NCBI RefSeq assembly: GCF_040676775.1
Contig: NZ_JBFAPP010000005.1
Location: forward strand, 310,001 to 374,000
Direction of reading: 5' to 3'
Source: Micromonospora_G sp040676775
Lineage (GTDB): Bacteria; Actinomycetota; Actinomycetes; Mycobacteriales; Micromonosporaceae
DNA: 64,000 nucleotides
Below, in pieces: positions 1 through 8,510 of the stretch (positions within the stretch are counted from its first letter, which is position 1; each line of letters begins with the position of its first letter). A program made the position numbers and the translations under genes. The notes beneath the pieces are model-generated. The model worked only from the letters and a program-made list of their open reading frames with translations, had not been told where the DNA came from and did no database searches.

Positions 1-1
1 G

Positions 2-298
2 GCCGCCGTGGTGCACGGCGAACTGCTCGCCCTGCGCCCGTTCGCCGGGCCGTCCGGGGTGGTGGCCCGAGCCGCCGCCCGGCTGACCCTGCTCGCCAGC
101 GGGTTCGACCCGCGCGGGCTGGTCGCGGTCGACGTCGGCCACCACGAGCGGTCCCCCGAGTACGTCGGCGCGGCCGGCGCCTTCGCCACCGGTACGCCGG
201 ACGGGGTGCGCTCCTGGCTGCGGCACTACGCGACGGCGGTGGAGGTCGGCGCCGAGCAGGTCGCCCTGGTCGGTGACGAGGTCCTCGCCGCCGCCTGA
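2..298 (+). CDS. C-terminal part of a degenerate Fic-like protein (cut by window start)
   Basis: The reading frame is already open at the left edge, so only about 98 C-terminal residues are present; the GTG at 8 is internal. The segment HGELLALRPFAGPSGVVARA resembles the Fic signature HPFxxGNGR followed by its helix, but the catalytic His is Arg and the GNGR part is altered, so AMP-transferase activity is doubtful. Family placement is by motif memory only. The gene converges on the HAD hydrolase, with 49 bases between the stop codons. It is soluble, with no membrane segment or signal in the visible part. Confidence 0.6.
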   Translation, partial: AAVVHGELLALRPFAGPSGVVARAAARLTLLASGFDPRGLVAVDVGHHERSPEYVGAAGAFATGTPDGVRSWLRHYATAVEVGAEQVALVGDEVLAAA

Positions 299-347
299 GC
301 CCGCGGCCGATCTCGCCGGGCTCGGTTCCGCCGCGCGGAGCGGGGTG

Positions 348-1166
348 TCAGCTCTTCTGGGCGGAGGTGGTGCGGGTGCGGCGGTGGCGGCCGTACCAGG
401 CGATGCCGATCGCGACGCCGACTCCGACGCCGAGCGCGGCGGCGGCCACCGGCACGGCCGGACGGTCCCGCAGCCGGCGGCCCAGCGGCACCGGGTGCCG
501 GAACTCCAGCACCGGCCAGGCGTTTTCGGTGGCGAGCTTGCGTAGCGCCCGGTCCGGGTTCACCGCCGTGGGATGCCCGACACACTCCAGCAGCGGCCGG
601 TCGCTGATCGAGTCGGAGTACGCGTACGACTCGGCGAGGTCGTAACCACGTGCCTCGGCGAGCTCGGCGACGCCGCTGACCTTGGCCGAACCGGCTGCGT
701 AGAACTCCACGTCGCCGCTGTAGCGCCCGTCCTGCACCGCCATTCGGGTGGCGATCACGTCGGTCACCCCGAGCAGCTCACCGATCGGGCGGACGAGTTC
801 CTCGCCCGAGGCGGAGACGAGTACGACGTCCCGGCCGGCAGCCTGGTGCTCCTCGATCAGGGCGGCGGCTTCGGCGTACACGTAGGGGTTGATCAGCTCG
901 TGCAGTGTCTCGGCGACGATCTGGCGGACCTGGTCCACCGACCAGCCCTTGGTGAGCGCGGCCAGGTAGTCCCGGGTACGCGCCATCGTCTGGTCGTTCA
1001 TCCCGCCGAGCCGGAACATCAGCTGGGCGTACGCGGACTTGACCACGTCGCGGCGCGAGATCAGGCCGTCCCGGTAGAACGGCCTGCCGAACGCCAGGGC
1101 GCTCGACTTCGCGATGACGGTCTTGTCCAGATCGAAAAAAGCGGCACTTCGGCCCACGGCGCGCAA
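348..1166 (-). CDS. HAD-IB family hydrolase (SerB-like phosphatase) with C-terminal membrane anchor
   Basis: 272 residues. The HAD nucleophile motif FFDLDKT lies at residues 10-16 (Asp12 and Asp14), motif II is in LVSASGEE, and motif III/IV in YAYSDSISDRPLLE. This is the layout of HAD-IB phosphoserine phosphatase-like enzymes, which hydrolyse phosphomonoesters; the substrate is not predictable. A hydrophobic stretch near residues 238-258 followed by a basic tail (RHRRTRTTSAQKS) suggests a C-terminal membrane anchor with a cytosolic catalytic domain. The start is TTG at 1166 or GTG at 1157. A TAGACT -10-like box just upstream and no clear Shine-Dalgarno suggest a leaderless message. In actinobacteria such a gene commonly lies beside the ssd/tad locus, as here. 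Confidence 0.85.
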   Translation of the reverse strand: MRAVGRSAAFFDLDKTVIAKSSALAFGRPFYRDGLISRRDVVKSAYAQLMFRLGGMNDQTMARTRDYLAALTKGWSVDQVRQIVAETLHELINPYVYAEAAALIEEHQAAGRDVVLVSASGEELVRPIGELLGVTDVIATRMAVQDGRYSGDVEFYAAGSAKVSGVAELAEARGYDLAESYAYSDSISDRPLLECVGHPTAVNPDRALRKLATENAWPVLEFRHPVPLGRRLRDRPAVPVAAAALGVGVGVAIGIAWYGRHRRTRTTSAQKS

Positions 1167-1574
1167 GTCTAGCCGGATGGTCTATGGTCGGCGGGTGCGC
1201 GGGGTCACCCGGCCGGCTGTGGCCCCGGACACCCTGGTCCCGGAGCCACCGGTAGTGAGCGTGATCACGTCGGACCGCCGGGGTTTTGCGGTGAGTGGAG
1301 AGTGCGCCACTCGACGTATACAGGTCGGCTCAGGCATGCTTGTATTCACGACACACTTTCATATCCCGTGTGCTCGGCAGCTCTCGGCGGTTGCACCCCC
1401 CGTGACCGCTGAGTGGGTTCGGCTCGACCCCCCCGGAGCCGAACCCCCAGACGACCCCCGTCTCCCCCCGACGGGGGTCGTCGCCTATCCGGGATCGGGG
1501 GCGGGAGTCCAGAACCGAGGGGATGCTGGACCCCCGCGCTCACGCGATCGGCTCGTCGTGGAGCACGGCCATGC
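1167..1574. other. Intergenic region with terminator hairpin, no gene seen
   Basis: About 400 bases between the HAD gene and the RHH-like gene, both on the minus strand. It holds the hairpin at 1450-1482 and a weaker one, GAGTGG...CCACTC, near 1294-1313. The short ORFs here on either strand have proline/arginine-rich translations without recognisable motifs and no convincing ribosome binding site. Confidence 0.5.
1450..1482 (-). terminator. Strong hairpin downstream of RHH-like gene
   Basis: GACGACCCCCGTC pairs perfectly with GACGGGGGTCGTC (13 bp) around a 7-base C-rich loop. It lies about 90 bases after the stop of the minus-strand RHH-like gene and before the HAD promoter. There is no T tract, which is usual for actinobacterial terminators. 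Confidence 0.55.
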
Positions 1575-1964
1575 TCAAACGATGTGTACCCGCTCGACTT
1601 CCCCGTCCGGGTGGACGACCCTGATGCTGCCGCCGCCTCGCTTGGACAGCTCCTGGATCAGGGCGTAGACCTGTAGGGCACGGTTGACCGTGTCCGTTTT
1701 CGAGTCCCCGGACTCCGTGCTTGCCTTGTCGAGCGCCTCGGCTGCCCGGGGTGTGAGGTTGACGGTGAGGCGCACTAGCTGACCTCCTGTGCCTGAGTTC
1801 CCTGGCGGGAGATCGTTGGCCTTAGGCGTGTCGCGGCGCCGCGTCGAGGGGGAGGACACTTGCGGGCCATCCTCGTCGGGTTGGGTGCGGGTGTGTTCTT
1901 CAGCGCCGGCTTGACGATCGAGCACGTTCGTCTTTAGTGGCATTGTAAGTTCATCCCCTTTCAT
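1575..1964 (-). CDS. Small ribbon-helix-helix-like protein
   Basis: 129 residues from ATG 1964. The conserved part is the C-terminal 66 residues: a beta strand VRLTVNLTP, helix AAEALDKASTESGDSKTDTV and a further helix, as in RHH/CopG-type DNA-binding proteins. It is a clear paralogue of the 94-residue protein at 34672-34956. The first 63 residues are low-complexity and hydrophilic. The start is uncertain: an ideal SD (AGGAGGTCAGCTA) precedes a GTG at 1775 that would give a 66-residue core protein, while ATG 1964 has a weaker AAGGAAAGGGT. No partner gene is adjacent. RHH assignment is an inference from pattern; function unknown. Confidence 0.65.
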   Translation of the reverse strand: MKGDELTMPLKTNVLDRQAGAEEHTRTQPDEDGPQVSSPSTRRRDTPKANDLPPGNSGTGGQLVRLTVNLTPRAAEALDKASTESGDSKTDTVNRALQVYALIQELSKRGGGSIRVVHPDGEVERVHIV

Positions 1965-2424
1965 ACCCTTTCCTTGCTTGGGTCGTGGCTGGGATTGACG
2001 GTTTCGGCCCGTTCTCTCGGAGGGCTCGCTCGTCTAGGTCGACCGTCCGCAACCCTTCACGGAATGTAACGACATCATCGCCTCCATGGTTCGGAATGTA
2101 TGGCACTTACGCGCCAGTAGTATGCGTCTTTGCAGTATGACTTACCTACCCCCGACCTGCCACCCTAACGTTGGTGGATGAGGTATCCTGGCCCGTTTGC
2201 CCTCGACGTTCAGGCTGTCCGGCGCTGTGCGTTGACCGAGTAGGCGCTGTACATCAGCATGATCACAGTATGAACGTACGCTTGATGCGCGTACCCACGT
2301 GGTCGTGAGATATGAGTGCCGGTGTACCCTCGGTGACGTTCTACTGGCACCCAGCGCGGATCCCTCGATCCGGGGGCGCCACGGTGGCAGCCTGAGAAAG
2401 TTGGCCTCAAGAAGGGGTTGGAGC
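1965..2424. other. Intergenic region, divergent promoters presumed
   Basis: About 460 bases between the divergent RHH-like gene (minus) and small membrane protein gene (plus). Base composition is less GC-rich than the flanks, as expected for promoters, and a TTGACC hexamer occurs at 2232-2237, but I could not pair it with a convincing -10. No coding region recognised. Confidence 0.45.
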
Positions 2425-2760
2425 ATGGCGGAACCGCCGCCGCAGGACCTGACGGCATCACCTGGGGCAGGCGTCCCGGGGGACCGGGCTGATCCCAAGA
2501 TCCATCGGACCATGCTCGACATGAAGGTCAAGATCAGCAAGGGTGCGGCCTTCGAACTCGGTCTGCACGAGTCGGAGGAGAACGCCCACACGGCGGCCGC
2601 ACTCCATTTCGTGATGATCATGCTGTCGGCGCTGGCCACGTTCGCCCTGATCTGGGGCTTCAGCCAAAGCGTGGCGCTCGGCCTCGTGGCCGGCGCCATC
2701 GTCATGTCGGTGGGGATCATCTTCGTCCGCAGCGCGCGTGCGCAGAAGCGGAGCAACTGA
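2425..2760 (+). CDS. Small membrane protein of unknown function
   Basis: 111 residues from ATG 2425, which has an upstream GAAGGGG; the open frame extends further 5' but lacks a better ribosome site. The N-terminal half is hydrophilic (PPPQDLTASPGAGVPGD). Two hydrophobic stretches follow near residues 56-75 and 77-97, ending in a basic tail SARAQKRSN, so a two-helix inner-membrane protein with short termini is likely. It is monocistronic and converges on the esterase gene. I do not recognise the family. Confidence 0.65.
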   Translation: MAEPPPQDLTASPGAGVPGDRADPKIHRTMLDMKVKISKGAAFELGLHESEENAHTAAALHFVMIMLSALATFALIWGFSQSVALGLVAGAIVMSVGIIFVRSARAQKRSN

Positions 2761-2830
2761 ACCCGATGTGACCGGCGGGGCGCCGCCCCGGTTGTCGGTG
2801 GACCGGGGCGGCGCCCGCGTATCGGAGCGG

Positions 2831-3883
2831 CTAGTGGTCGGCGTGCAGCGCCGTACGGAGCGTCTGGGCGCCCTGTGCGGTGGCGGCGCGGGCGGCACTC
2901 GTCGTGGCCAGCGTGTCGAGCATGACGAAGTCGTGGATCATGCCCTGGTAGCGGACCTGGGCGACCGGTACGCCGGCCTGTCGCAGCTTGGCCGCGTACG
3001 CCTCGCCCTCGTCGCGTAGCGGGTCGGCCTCCTCGGTGATGACCAGCGCGGGTGGCAGTCCCCGGAGCTGGTCGATGCTGGCCCGCAACGGTGCGGCGGT
3101 CGGGTCGTTGCGCCTGCTGGCGTCCGGCAGGTACTGGTCCCAGAACCACATCATCTGCTCCCGGCTCAGGTAGTAGCCGCTGTGGAACTCCCGGTAGCTG
3201 CCGGTGTCGAAGTCCGCGTCCGTGACCGGGTACCAGAGCACCTGGTGACGGAACTGCGGTCCGCCACGCTGCTTCGCCAGCAGGGTGATCACCGCGGCGA
3301 GGTTCGCGCCGGCCGAGTCCGCGGCGATCGCGATCCGGGACGGATCGAGGTCGAACTCGGTGCCCTGCTCGCTGATCCACTGCGCTACCGCGTAACACTC
3401 CTCCAGCGCCGTCGGGAAAGGCGCCTCCGGCGAGCGGCTGTACTCCGGGAAGACCACCGCCGCGTCGGCCTGGACCGCGATCTCCCGGATCAGCCGGTCG
3501 TGGGTGAACGAGTCACCGTAGACCCAGCCGCCGCCGTGGATGTAGAGGACGACCGGCATCCCGCCCTGCTGGCCGCCGCGCGAGCGCATCATGTCCTGCG
3601 CGAGTCCGCGTACCCGGTGGGTCAGTCTGTTTCCGCTGTCCGTTCCGGCGCCGCCGTGCGGCGGTCGCACGATGCGTACCGGGACCTGGCCGGAGGGTCC
3701 CCCGGGAATCATCAGGTTCTCCGAGTCGACAGCCGGTTTGGCGATGCCGCTGGACTGCAGGTCGGTGAGCTTCTCGCGGCCCTCGCTCGGCGGGATCTGG
3801 TACAGGAAGGGCGGCTGCGAGGTCATCCGGGCGAACTCCTGCGCGGCGGGCTCGAGTACGACGGTGCCGACTGCCTGAGCCAT
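2831..3883 (-). CDS. Alpha/beta hydrolase, HSL-type esterase/lipase
   Basis: 350 residues. The oxyanion motif HGGGW is at residues 116-120, the nucleophile in ADSAGAN at Ser190, with Asp287 (EEADPLRDE) and His317 (MIHDF) completing the triad. This is the hormone-sensitive lipase (class IV) arrangement, hydrolysing short to medium acyl esters in the cytosol. I place the start at ATG 3883 because GAGAGGAG sits seven bases before it; an in-frame GTG at 3898 would add MRGAT but overlaps that SD. It is divergent from the tad operon. Confidence 0.85.
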   Translation of the reverse strand: MAQAVGTVVLEPAAQEFARMTSQPPFLYQIPPSEGREKLTDLQSSGIAKPAVDSENLMIPGGPSGQVPVRIVRPPHGGAGTDSGNRLTHRVRGLAQDMMRSRGGQQGGMPVVLYIHGGGWVYGDSFTHDRLIREIAVQADAAVVFPEYSRSPEAPFPTALEECYAVAQWISEQGTEFDLDPSRIAIAADSAGANLAAVITLLAKQRGGPQFRHQVLWYPVTDADFDTGSYREFHSGYYLSREQMMWFWDQYLPDASRRNDPTAAPLRASIDQLRGLPPALVITEEADPLRDEGEAYAAKLRQAGVPVAQVRYQGMIHDFVMLDTLATTSAARAATAQGAQTLRTALHADH

Positions 3884-4218
3884 GGTCGCTCCTCTCACGC
3901 AGCAGTGGACATGCTGCGGTGGCGGCTTGCTCTTCGAGGTGCGTACCCGAATTCGGCCGGTCTACCGGGCGGATGGTCGATGTCCGGCCGGGACCCGACG
4001 GGTGGTTCTTTGCCGACCCGGCCTGTGGATCATCCCGACTCCGGTGTCCGGTTTGGGACCGGAAGTCCGGGGTTTCGTAGCAGATCAAACCCGTTCTCGG
4101 GCGTTTTCCACAGGCGGTCGGGTTATCCACAGGCAACGCCGGAGGTGGGGATGGGGACCTGCGAGCCGGTCCAGGGTGTGTCGGTCACCCCGTACCGACG
4201 CCGCCGCTGGAGACCGCG
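3884..4218. promoter_or_regulatory. Divergent control region of esterase and tad operon with DnaA-box-like sites
   Basis: 335 bases. TTATCCACA at 4123-4131 is a consensus DnaA box, TTTTCCACA at 4104-4112 is one mismatch away and lies 19 bases upstream, and TGTGGATCA at 4024-4032 is an inverted near-match. A short hairpin CCGGT-TTGGG-ACCGG is at about 4049-4063. Binding by DnaA is an inference from sequence alone. Confidence 0.4.
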
Positions 4219-5322
4219 ATGCCACCCCGTACCCCTGTCCAATCCGGACCCCGCCTGCCACTGGTCCTGACCTCGGACGGCGAGCTGCTCGACGAACTGC
4301 TCCAGCTTGCCGCGGCCGGCGGCACGGAGGTCGAGGTGGTCGCCGACCCGGCCGCGGCCCGATCCCGCTGGGCCGCCGCGCCCCTGGTCATGGTCGGCAC
4401 CGACCAGGCGCAGGCCTGCCTACGGGCACGGCTGCCGCGCCGCCCCCGAGTGGTGCTGGTCGGCCGGTCCGGGCCGGGTGACCCCGGCTGGGAACTCGCC
4501 GAGCTGATCGGAGCCGAGCACGTGGCCATGCTGCCGGCGGCGCAACCGTGGCTGGTGGACCGCTTCGCCGAAGGCGTACCCGGATCGGCCGGCGCCGTGC
4601 CCGGTCGGGTGGTCGCGGTCATCGGTGGCCGGGGCGGGGCCGGCGCGAGCGTGTTGGCCGGCGGGCTCGCGGTGACCGCCGCGCGGGGCGGGCTGCACAC
4701 CCTGCTGGTCGACGCCGACCCGCTCGGCGGCGGGCTCGACCTGGTGCTCGGCTGGGAGCAGATCGAGGGGCTCCGCTGGCCCGCGCTGACCGAGGTCGAC
4801 GGCCGGGTCGACGCACCGGCCCTGGTCCGGGCGCTGCCCAGCCGAGGTGACCTGGTGATGCTCTCCTGGGACCGGGGAGACCTGTTCAACCTGCCGGCCG
4901 AGGCGATGGCGGCCACCATGGACGCCGGCCGCCGGGGCCGCGACCTGGTCGTCGTCGACCTGCCCCGCCAGCTCGACGACTCCGCCGTGATCGCGTTGCA
5001 GGCCGCCGACCGGGCCTTTGTCGTGGTACCGGCCGAACTGCGGGCGACCGCCGCGGCGGCTCGGGTGGTCGCCGCGGCCAGCCTGCACTGCGCCGAACTG
5101 TCGGTGATCGTGCGCGGGCCGGCGCCCGGCCGGCTCAAGTCCCGCGAGGTCGCCCGCGCGCTCAGCCTGCCGCTCGCCGGCACCCTGCGGCCGGAGCCGG
5201 GACTCAGCCGTGGCCTGGAACGCGGCGAGGCGCCCGCGTCCTCCGGCCGGGGACCGCTCGCCCTGCTCTGCCAGCGCCTGCTCACCGAACTCAACGACCT
5301 GCCGATGGCGGGTGCGGCATGA
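4219..5322 (+). CDS. ssd: Septum-site-determining-like / TadZ-CpaE-like ATPase of the Tad locus
   Basis: 367 residues. An N-terminal receiver-like domain (about 1-125) precedes a MinD/ParA-type domain whose P-loop GGRGGAGAS (136-144) lacks the usual lysine; DADPLGGGLD (165-174) is the switch I-like strand. This matches the actinobacterial Ssd / helicase-secretion-neighbourhood CpaE family, thought to place the pilus or septal machinery. Start ATG 4219 follows CTGGAG. The stop overlaps the tadA start (ATGA), so the gene is first in the tad operon. The lost P-loop Lys suggests weak or atypical ATP hydrolysis. Confidence 0.85.
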   Translation: MPPRTPVQSGPRLPLVLTSDGELLDELLQLAAAGGTEVEVVADPAAARSRWAAAPLVMVGTDQAQACLRARLPRRPRVVLVGRSGPGDPGWELAELIGAEHVAMLPAAQPWLVDRFAEGVPGSAGAVPGRVVAVIGGRGGAGASVLAGGLAVTAARGGLHTLLVDADPLGGGLDLVLGWEQIEGLRWPALTEVDGRVDAPALVRALPSRGDLVMLSWDRGDLFNLPAEAMAATMDAGRRGRDLVVVDLPRQLDDSAVIALQAADRAFVVVPAELRATAAAARVVAAASLHCAELSVIVRGPAPGRLKSREVARALSLPLAGTLRPEPGLSRGLERGEAPASSGRGPLALLCQRLLTELNDLPMAGAA

Positions 5323-6644
5323 CCGGCCGTGTCCGCGCCGCCGGTCCCGTCGGATCGGGGCCGGCGGACAACCGACCCCCGTCCGCCGGCCAGGGCGCTG
5401 CCGCCGGTGGTCAACTCGCCAGCCGGGTCCGCCGAAAGTTCGCCACCGACGGTACGGCGATCACCCCGGCCGCCGTGGTGGCGGCCGTACGCGACGAGCC
5501 CGCCGCCGCGGTCCTGGGCGACACCGCCGTGCTCCGGATGGCCGGACAGGTCCACGACGACCTTGTCGGCGCCGGCCCGCTCGCCCCACTGCTCGCCGAC
5601 ACCGAGGTCACCGACGTGCTGGTGAACGGCGTACGGGTCTGGGTCGACAGGGGACGGGGACTGCAACCGGTGTCGGTCGCATTGGGCGACCGCGACGACG
5701 TACGGCGGCTGGCCCAGCGGCTCGCGGCCGGTTGTGGGCGGCGCCTCGACGAGGGATCCCCGTACGTCGACGGGCGGCTGCCGGACGGGACCCGCCTGCA
5801 TGCCGTACTGCCACCGGTGGCGACCGACGGGCCGTACCTGTCGCTGCGTACCTTCCGGCAGCGCCCGTTCACCCTCGACGAACTCGTACGCCACGGCACC
5901 GTGCCCCGGCCGGCGGCAGCACTGCTCGCCGCCGTGGTGGCCGCCCGGTTGGCGTACCTGGTGGTGGGTGGCACCGGATCCGGCAAGACCACCCTGCTCA
6001 ACACGCTGCTCGGCCTGGTTCCGCCGACCGAACGGATCGTCCTGGCCGAGGACGCCGCCGAACTGCGCCCGGTGCATCCGCACGTGGTCGGCCTGCAGGC
6101 CAGGACCGCCAACGTGGAGGGAACCGGCACCGTCGGGCTGAGCGACCTGGTCCGTCAGGCGCTGCGGATGCGCCCGGACCGGATCGTGGTGGGCGAGTGC
6201 CGGGGCGCCGAAGTGGTCGATCTGCTCGCCGCGCTCAACACCGGACACGACGGCGGGGCGGGAACCCTGCACGCCAACACCCCGGCTGACGTACCGGCCA
6301 GGCTGGAGGCGCTCGGCCTGCTCGGTGGGCTACCCCGAGCCGCCCTGCACGCGCAGGTGACCGCCGCACTCCAGGTGCTGTTGCAGGTACGCCGTACCGA
6401 GGCGGGACGGGTGCTGGAAGCCGTCTGCCTACTGCTGCCCAGCGGGCCGGAACGGCTGGTCACCGTCGTACCGGCATGGCGACGAGGTGAGGGTGCGGGA
6501 CCGGCCGCCACCGCGCTGGCCCGACTCCTCGCCGACCGAGGGGTGCCCGTACCACCGGTGCTGCTCGAACCAGCGGCTCCGGCTCGACCGCAGTTGCCGG
6601 CTCGACCGCAGTTGCCGAGCCGGCCGGCGGGAGGTCGGTCGTGA
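5319..6644 (+). CDS. tadA: Tad pilus assembly ATPase TadA (CpaF-like)
   Basis: 441 residues of the type II/IV secretion ATPase family. The N-terminal domain has the TDVLVNG motif (98-104). Walker A GGTGSGKTT is at 217-225, followed by RIVVGECRG (Asp/Walker B-like box) and the His box AGTLHANTP. It is expected to be a hexameric cytosolic motor driving Flp pilin assembly at the membrane. It begins with ATG overlapping the ssd stop and ends overlapping the GTG of tadB. The extreme C-terminus carries two short ARPQLP repeats, probably disordered. Confidence 0.92.
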   Translation: MTGRVRAAGPVGSGPADNRPPSAGQGAAAGGQLASRVRRKFATDGTAITPAAVVAAVRDEPAAAVLGDTAVLRMAGQVHDDLVGAGPLAPLLADTEVTDVLVNGVRVWVDRGRGLQPVSVALGDRDDVRRLAQRLAAGCGRRLDEGSPYVDGRLPDGTRLHAVLPPVATDGPYLSLRTFRQRPFTLDELVRHGTVPRPAAALLAAVVAARLAYLVVGGTGSGKTTLLNTLLGLVPPTERIVLAEDAAELRPVHPHVVGLQARTANVEGTGTVGLSDLVRQALRMRPDRIVVGECRGAEVVDLLAALNTGHDGGAGTLHANTPADVPARLEALGLLGGLPRAALHAQVTAALQVLLQVRRTEAGRVLEAVCLLLPSGPERLVTVVPAWRRGEGAGPAATALARLLADRGVPVPPVLLEPAAPARPQLPARPQLPSRPAGGRS

Positions 6645-7525
6645 TCTCCGGGTGGTGGCTCGTAGCGGCCTGCCTGGTGGTCGCGGCAGGGCTCGTCGCC
6701 TGGTCACCAGCGGGGAACCGGGCGCGCTGGCGGGCGATCAACGGGGCGTCGGCCGCGGACACCGACCGGGCTGCCGTCGGGTGGCGGATGGCGGTGCCCG
6801 GCTGGGTGGACGGCGCACCCAGGCGGGGTGCGGTGGTTGTCGCCGGGTTGGCGGCGGTTGCGGCAACCCTGCTGGGCGGACCGGTCGCCGGGTTCGCCGG
6901 GCTCGCGTACGGCGGGCTCGCGGGACGGGCTGCGCTGCGTCGGCGTACCGGGAGAGTTGCGGAGCGGGCACGCCGCCGGCAACTGGACGGCCTCTGCGCA
7001 CTCGCCGCCGACCTACGCGCCGGCCTGCCGATCACCAACGCGCTGCCCGCGACCGCCGATCCTGCGGCGGCAGGTGCCGGCGAGTCCCGCCGACACGGTG
7101 GCTCCGGTGGTCGCGTGGTCGCCGGCGCGGCAGGTCGAGCGGGTGCCGGCGCGGGCGCTAGCGGCGGTGGGAGTGGACCCGGCGAGCGGATCGACGCGCT
7201 GGCCCGAGCGGCCGTCCGGCTCGCGGAGCAGACCGGTGCACCGCTGGCCGATCTGCTGGAGCGGATCGAAGCGGATGCCCGGGCGATGGATCGTGGGCTC
7301 TCCGCTGCCGCCGCACAGGCTGCCGGTGCACGAGCGACCGCGATGCTGCTGGCCGGGCTACCCCTGGGTGGCATCGCGCTCGGCTACGGCATCGGCGTCG
7401 ACCCGCTCGCCGTGCTGCTGCGTACGCCGATCGGGGCCGGCTGCGCGGTCGGCGCGATCGTGCTGCAACTCGCGGGCCTGGCCTGGGCCGACCGGCTGGC
7501 CGGCAGCGCCTTGCGGGCGGCCTGA
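6641..7525 (+). CDS. Tad membrane platform protein TadB
   Basis: 294 residues starting with GTG 6641 inside the tadA stop. There is a hydrophobic N-terminal helix (WWLVAACLVVAAGLVAW), a pair of central helices near residues 65-90, a cytoplasmic GspF-like region containing LCALAADLRAGLPITNAL and RLAEQTGAPLADLLERIE, and C-terminal helices. This is the type II secretion system F fold that forms the inner-membrane platform with TadC. A Gly/Ala-rich insert near residues 140-185 lies inside the F domain. Translational coupling on both sides supports one operon. Confidence 0.82.
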   Translation: MISGWWLVAACLVVAAGLVAWSPAGNRARWRAINGASAADTDRAAVGWRMAVPGWVDGAPRRGAVVVAGLAAVAATLLGGPVAGFAGLAYGGLAGRAALRRRTGRVAERARRRQLDGLCALAADLRAGLPITNALPATADPAAAGAGESRRHGGSGGRVVAGAAGRAGAGAGASGGGSGPGERIDALARAAVRLAEQTGAPLADLLERIEADARAMDRGLSAAAAQAAGARATAMLLAGLPLGGIALGYGIGVDPLAVLLRTPIGAGCAVGAIVLQLAGLAWADRLAGSALRAA

Positions 7526-8313
7526 TGTCGACCTCGGCGGTGATGGTCCTCGGCCTGGCCGGTGCGGCCGTACTCGTCCTCGTCGCCGGCCGACCCACCG
7601 GATGGTCGACCCGGCGCAGGCTGGTCCGACTCGACCTGCTCGGCGACCAGGACACCGCCGGTGGAGACGGTCGGGCTGCTGGAGGCGACGCGACTGCCGC
7701 TGCCGGGGACGGCCGGCGGGGTCCGGATCTGATCCGGCTCGGGTCGCTGTTCGGGGGCGTGGCCGTGGCGGTTGTGCTCGGCGGTTGGTCCGGGGCGGTC
7801 GCCGGGGTGCTGGCCGGCATCGTGAGCGACCGGCTGTTGCGCCGGCTCGAACCGGCCAGCGCCCGTCGGCACCGGCTGCGCGAGGTCGCCGACCTGCCGC
7901 TTGGCGCGGACCTGCTGGCTGCGGCGCTGCGTGCCGGCGCCCCGGTCGACCGGGCGGTGCTGTCCGTTGCCGAGGCTCTCGGCGGTCCGCTCGGTGACCG
8001 GCTGCACCGGGTCGGCCGGACCCTGCGCCTCGGTGGCGAACCGGCGGAGGCCTGGGCCCATCTCGGTTCGGTGCCCGGCGGGGACCGGCTCACCTCCGCC
8101 GCCGTCCGTACGTCCACCAGCGGTGCGGCGCTCGCCGGAGCGCTGACCCGGCTCGCCGACGACCTGCGTGCCGATCGGGCCGTCACGGTCGAGGCGGCGG
8201 CGCGGCGGGCCGGTGTCCTGATCGTGCTGCCGCTCGGGCTGTGTTTCCTGCCCGCCTTCATTCTCGCCGGCCTGGTGCCGGTGATCGTCGCCGTACTCGG
8301 CGACGTGCTCTGA
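7525..8313 (+). CDS. Tad membrane platform protein TadC-like
   Basis: 262 residues, ATG overlapping the tadB stop by one base. N-terminal helix, a hydrophilic linker, a helix pair around VAVVLGGWSGAVAGVLAGIV, a GspF-like cytoplasmic segment (LPLGADLLAAALRAGAPVDR), and a C-terminal hydrophobic hairpin (LIVLPLGLCFLPAFILAGLV). It is the second F-domain subunit of the Tad platform and probably pairs with TadB. A 26-base gap separates it from the pilin gene. Confidence 0.82.
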   Translation: MSTSAVMVLGLAGAAVLVLVAGRPTGWSTRRRLVRLDLLGDQDTAGGDGRAAGGDATAAAGDGRRGPDLIRLGSLFGGVAVAVVLGGWSGAVAGVLAGIVSDRLLRRLEPASARRHRLREVADLPLGADLLAAALRAGAPVDRAVLSVAEALGGPLGDRLHRVGRTLRLGGEPAEAWAHLGSVPGGDRLTSAAVRTSTSGAALAGALTRLADDLRADRAVTVEAAARRAGVLIVLPLGLCFLPAFILAGLVPVIVAVLGDVL

Positions 8314-8339
8314 AGAATCCCGACGAGGAAGGAAAGACC

Positions 8340-8510
8340 GTGATCCGCAAACTGAGGGCCCGGCTGCGCGGCGACGCCGGCATGAACACCGCCGAGTACG
8401 CCGTCGGCACGCTCGCCGCCGTCGCGTTCGCCGGCATCCTGCTCAAGGTACTGACCTCCGGAAACGTCCAGTCGGCGCTGACTGCCGTGATCGACCGGGC
8501 GCTGAAGTGA
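8340..8510 (+). CDS. Flp-like pilin precursor, DUF4244 family
   Basis: 56 residues. GTG 8340 is chosen because GAGGAAGGAAA precedes it; the longer frame from 8241 overlaps tadC. After the charged leader RKLRARLRGDAG comes MNTAEYAVGTLAAVAFAGIL: a prepilin peptidase site after Gly with Glu at +5, then a single hydrophobic helix. This is the expected major pilin of the locus. The length fits the DUF4244 family. The stop overlaps the next gene's GTG by four bases. Confidence 0.85.
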   Translation: MIRKLRARLRGDAGMNTAEYAVGTLAAVAFAGILLKVLTSGNVQSALTAVIDRALK

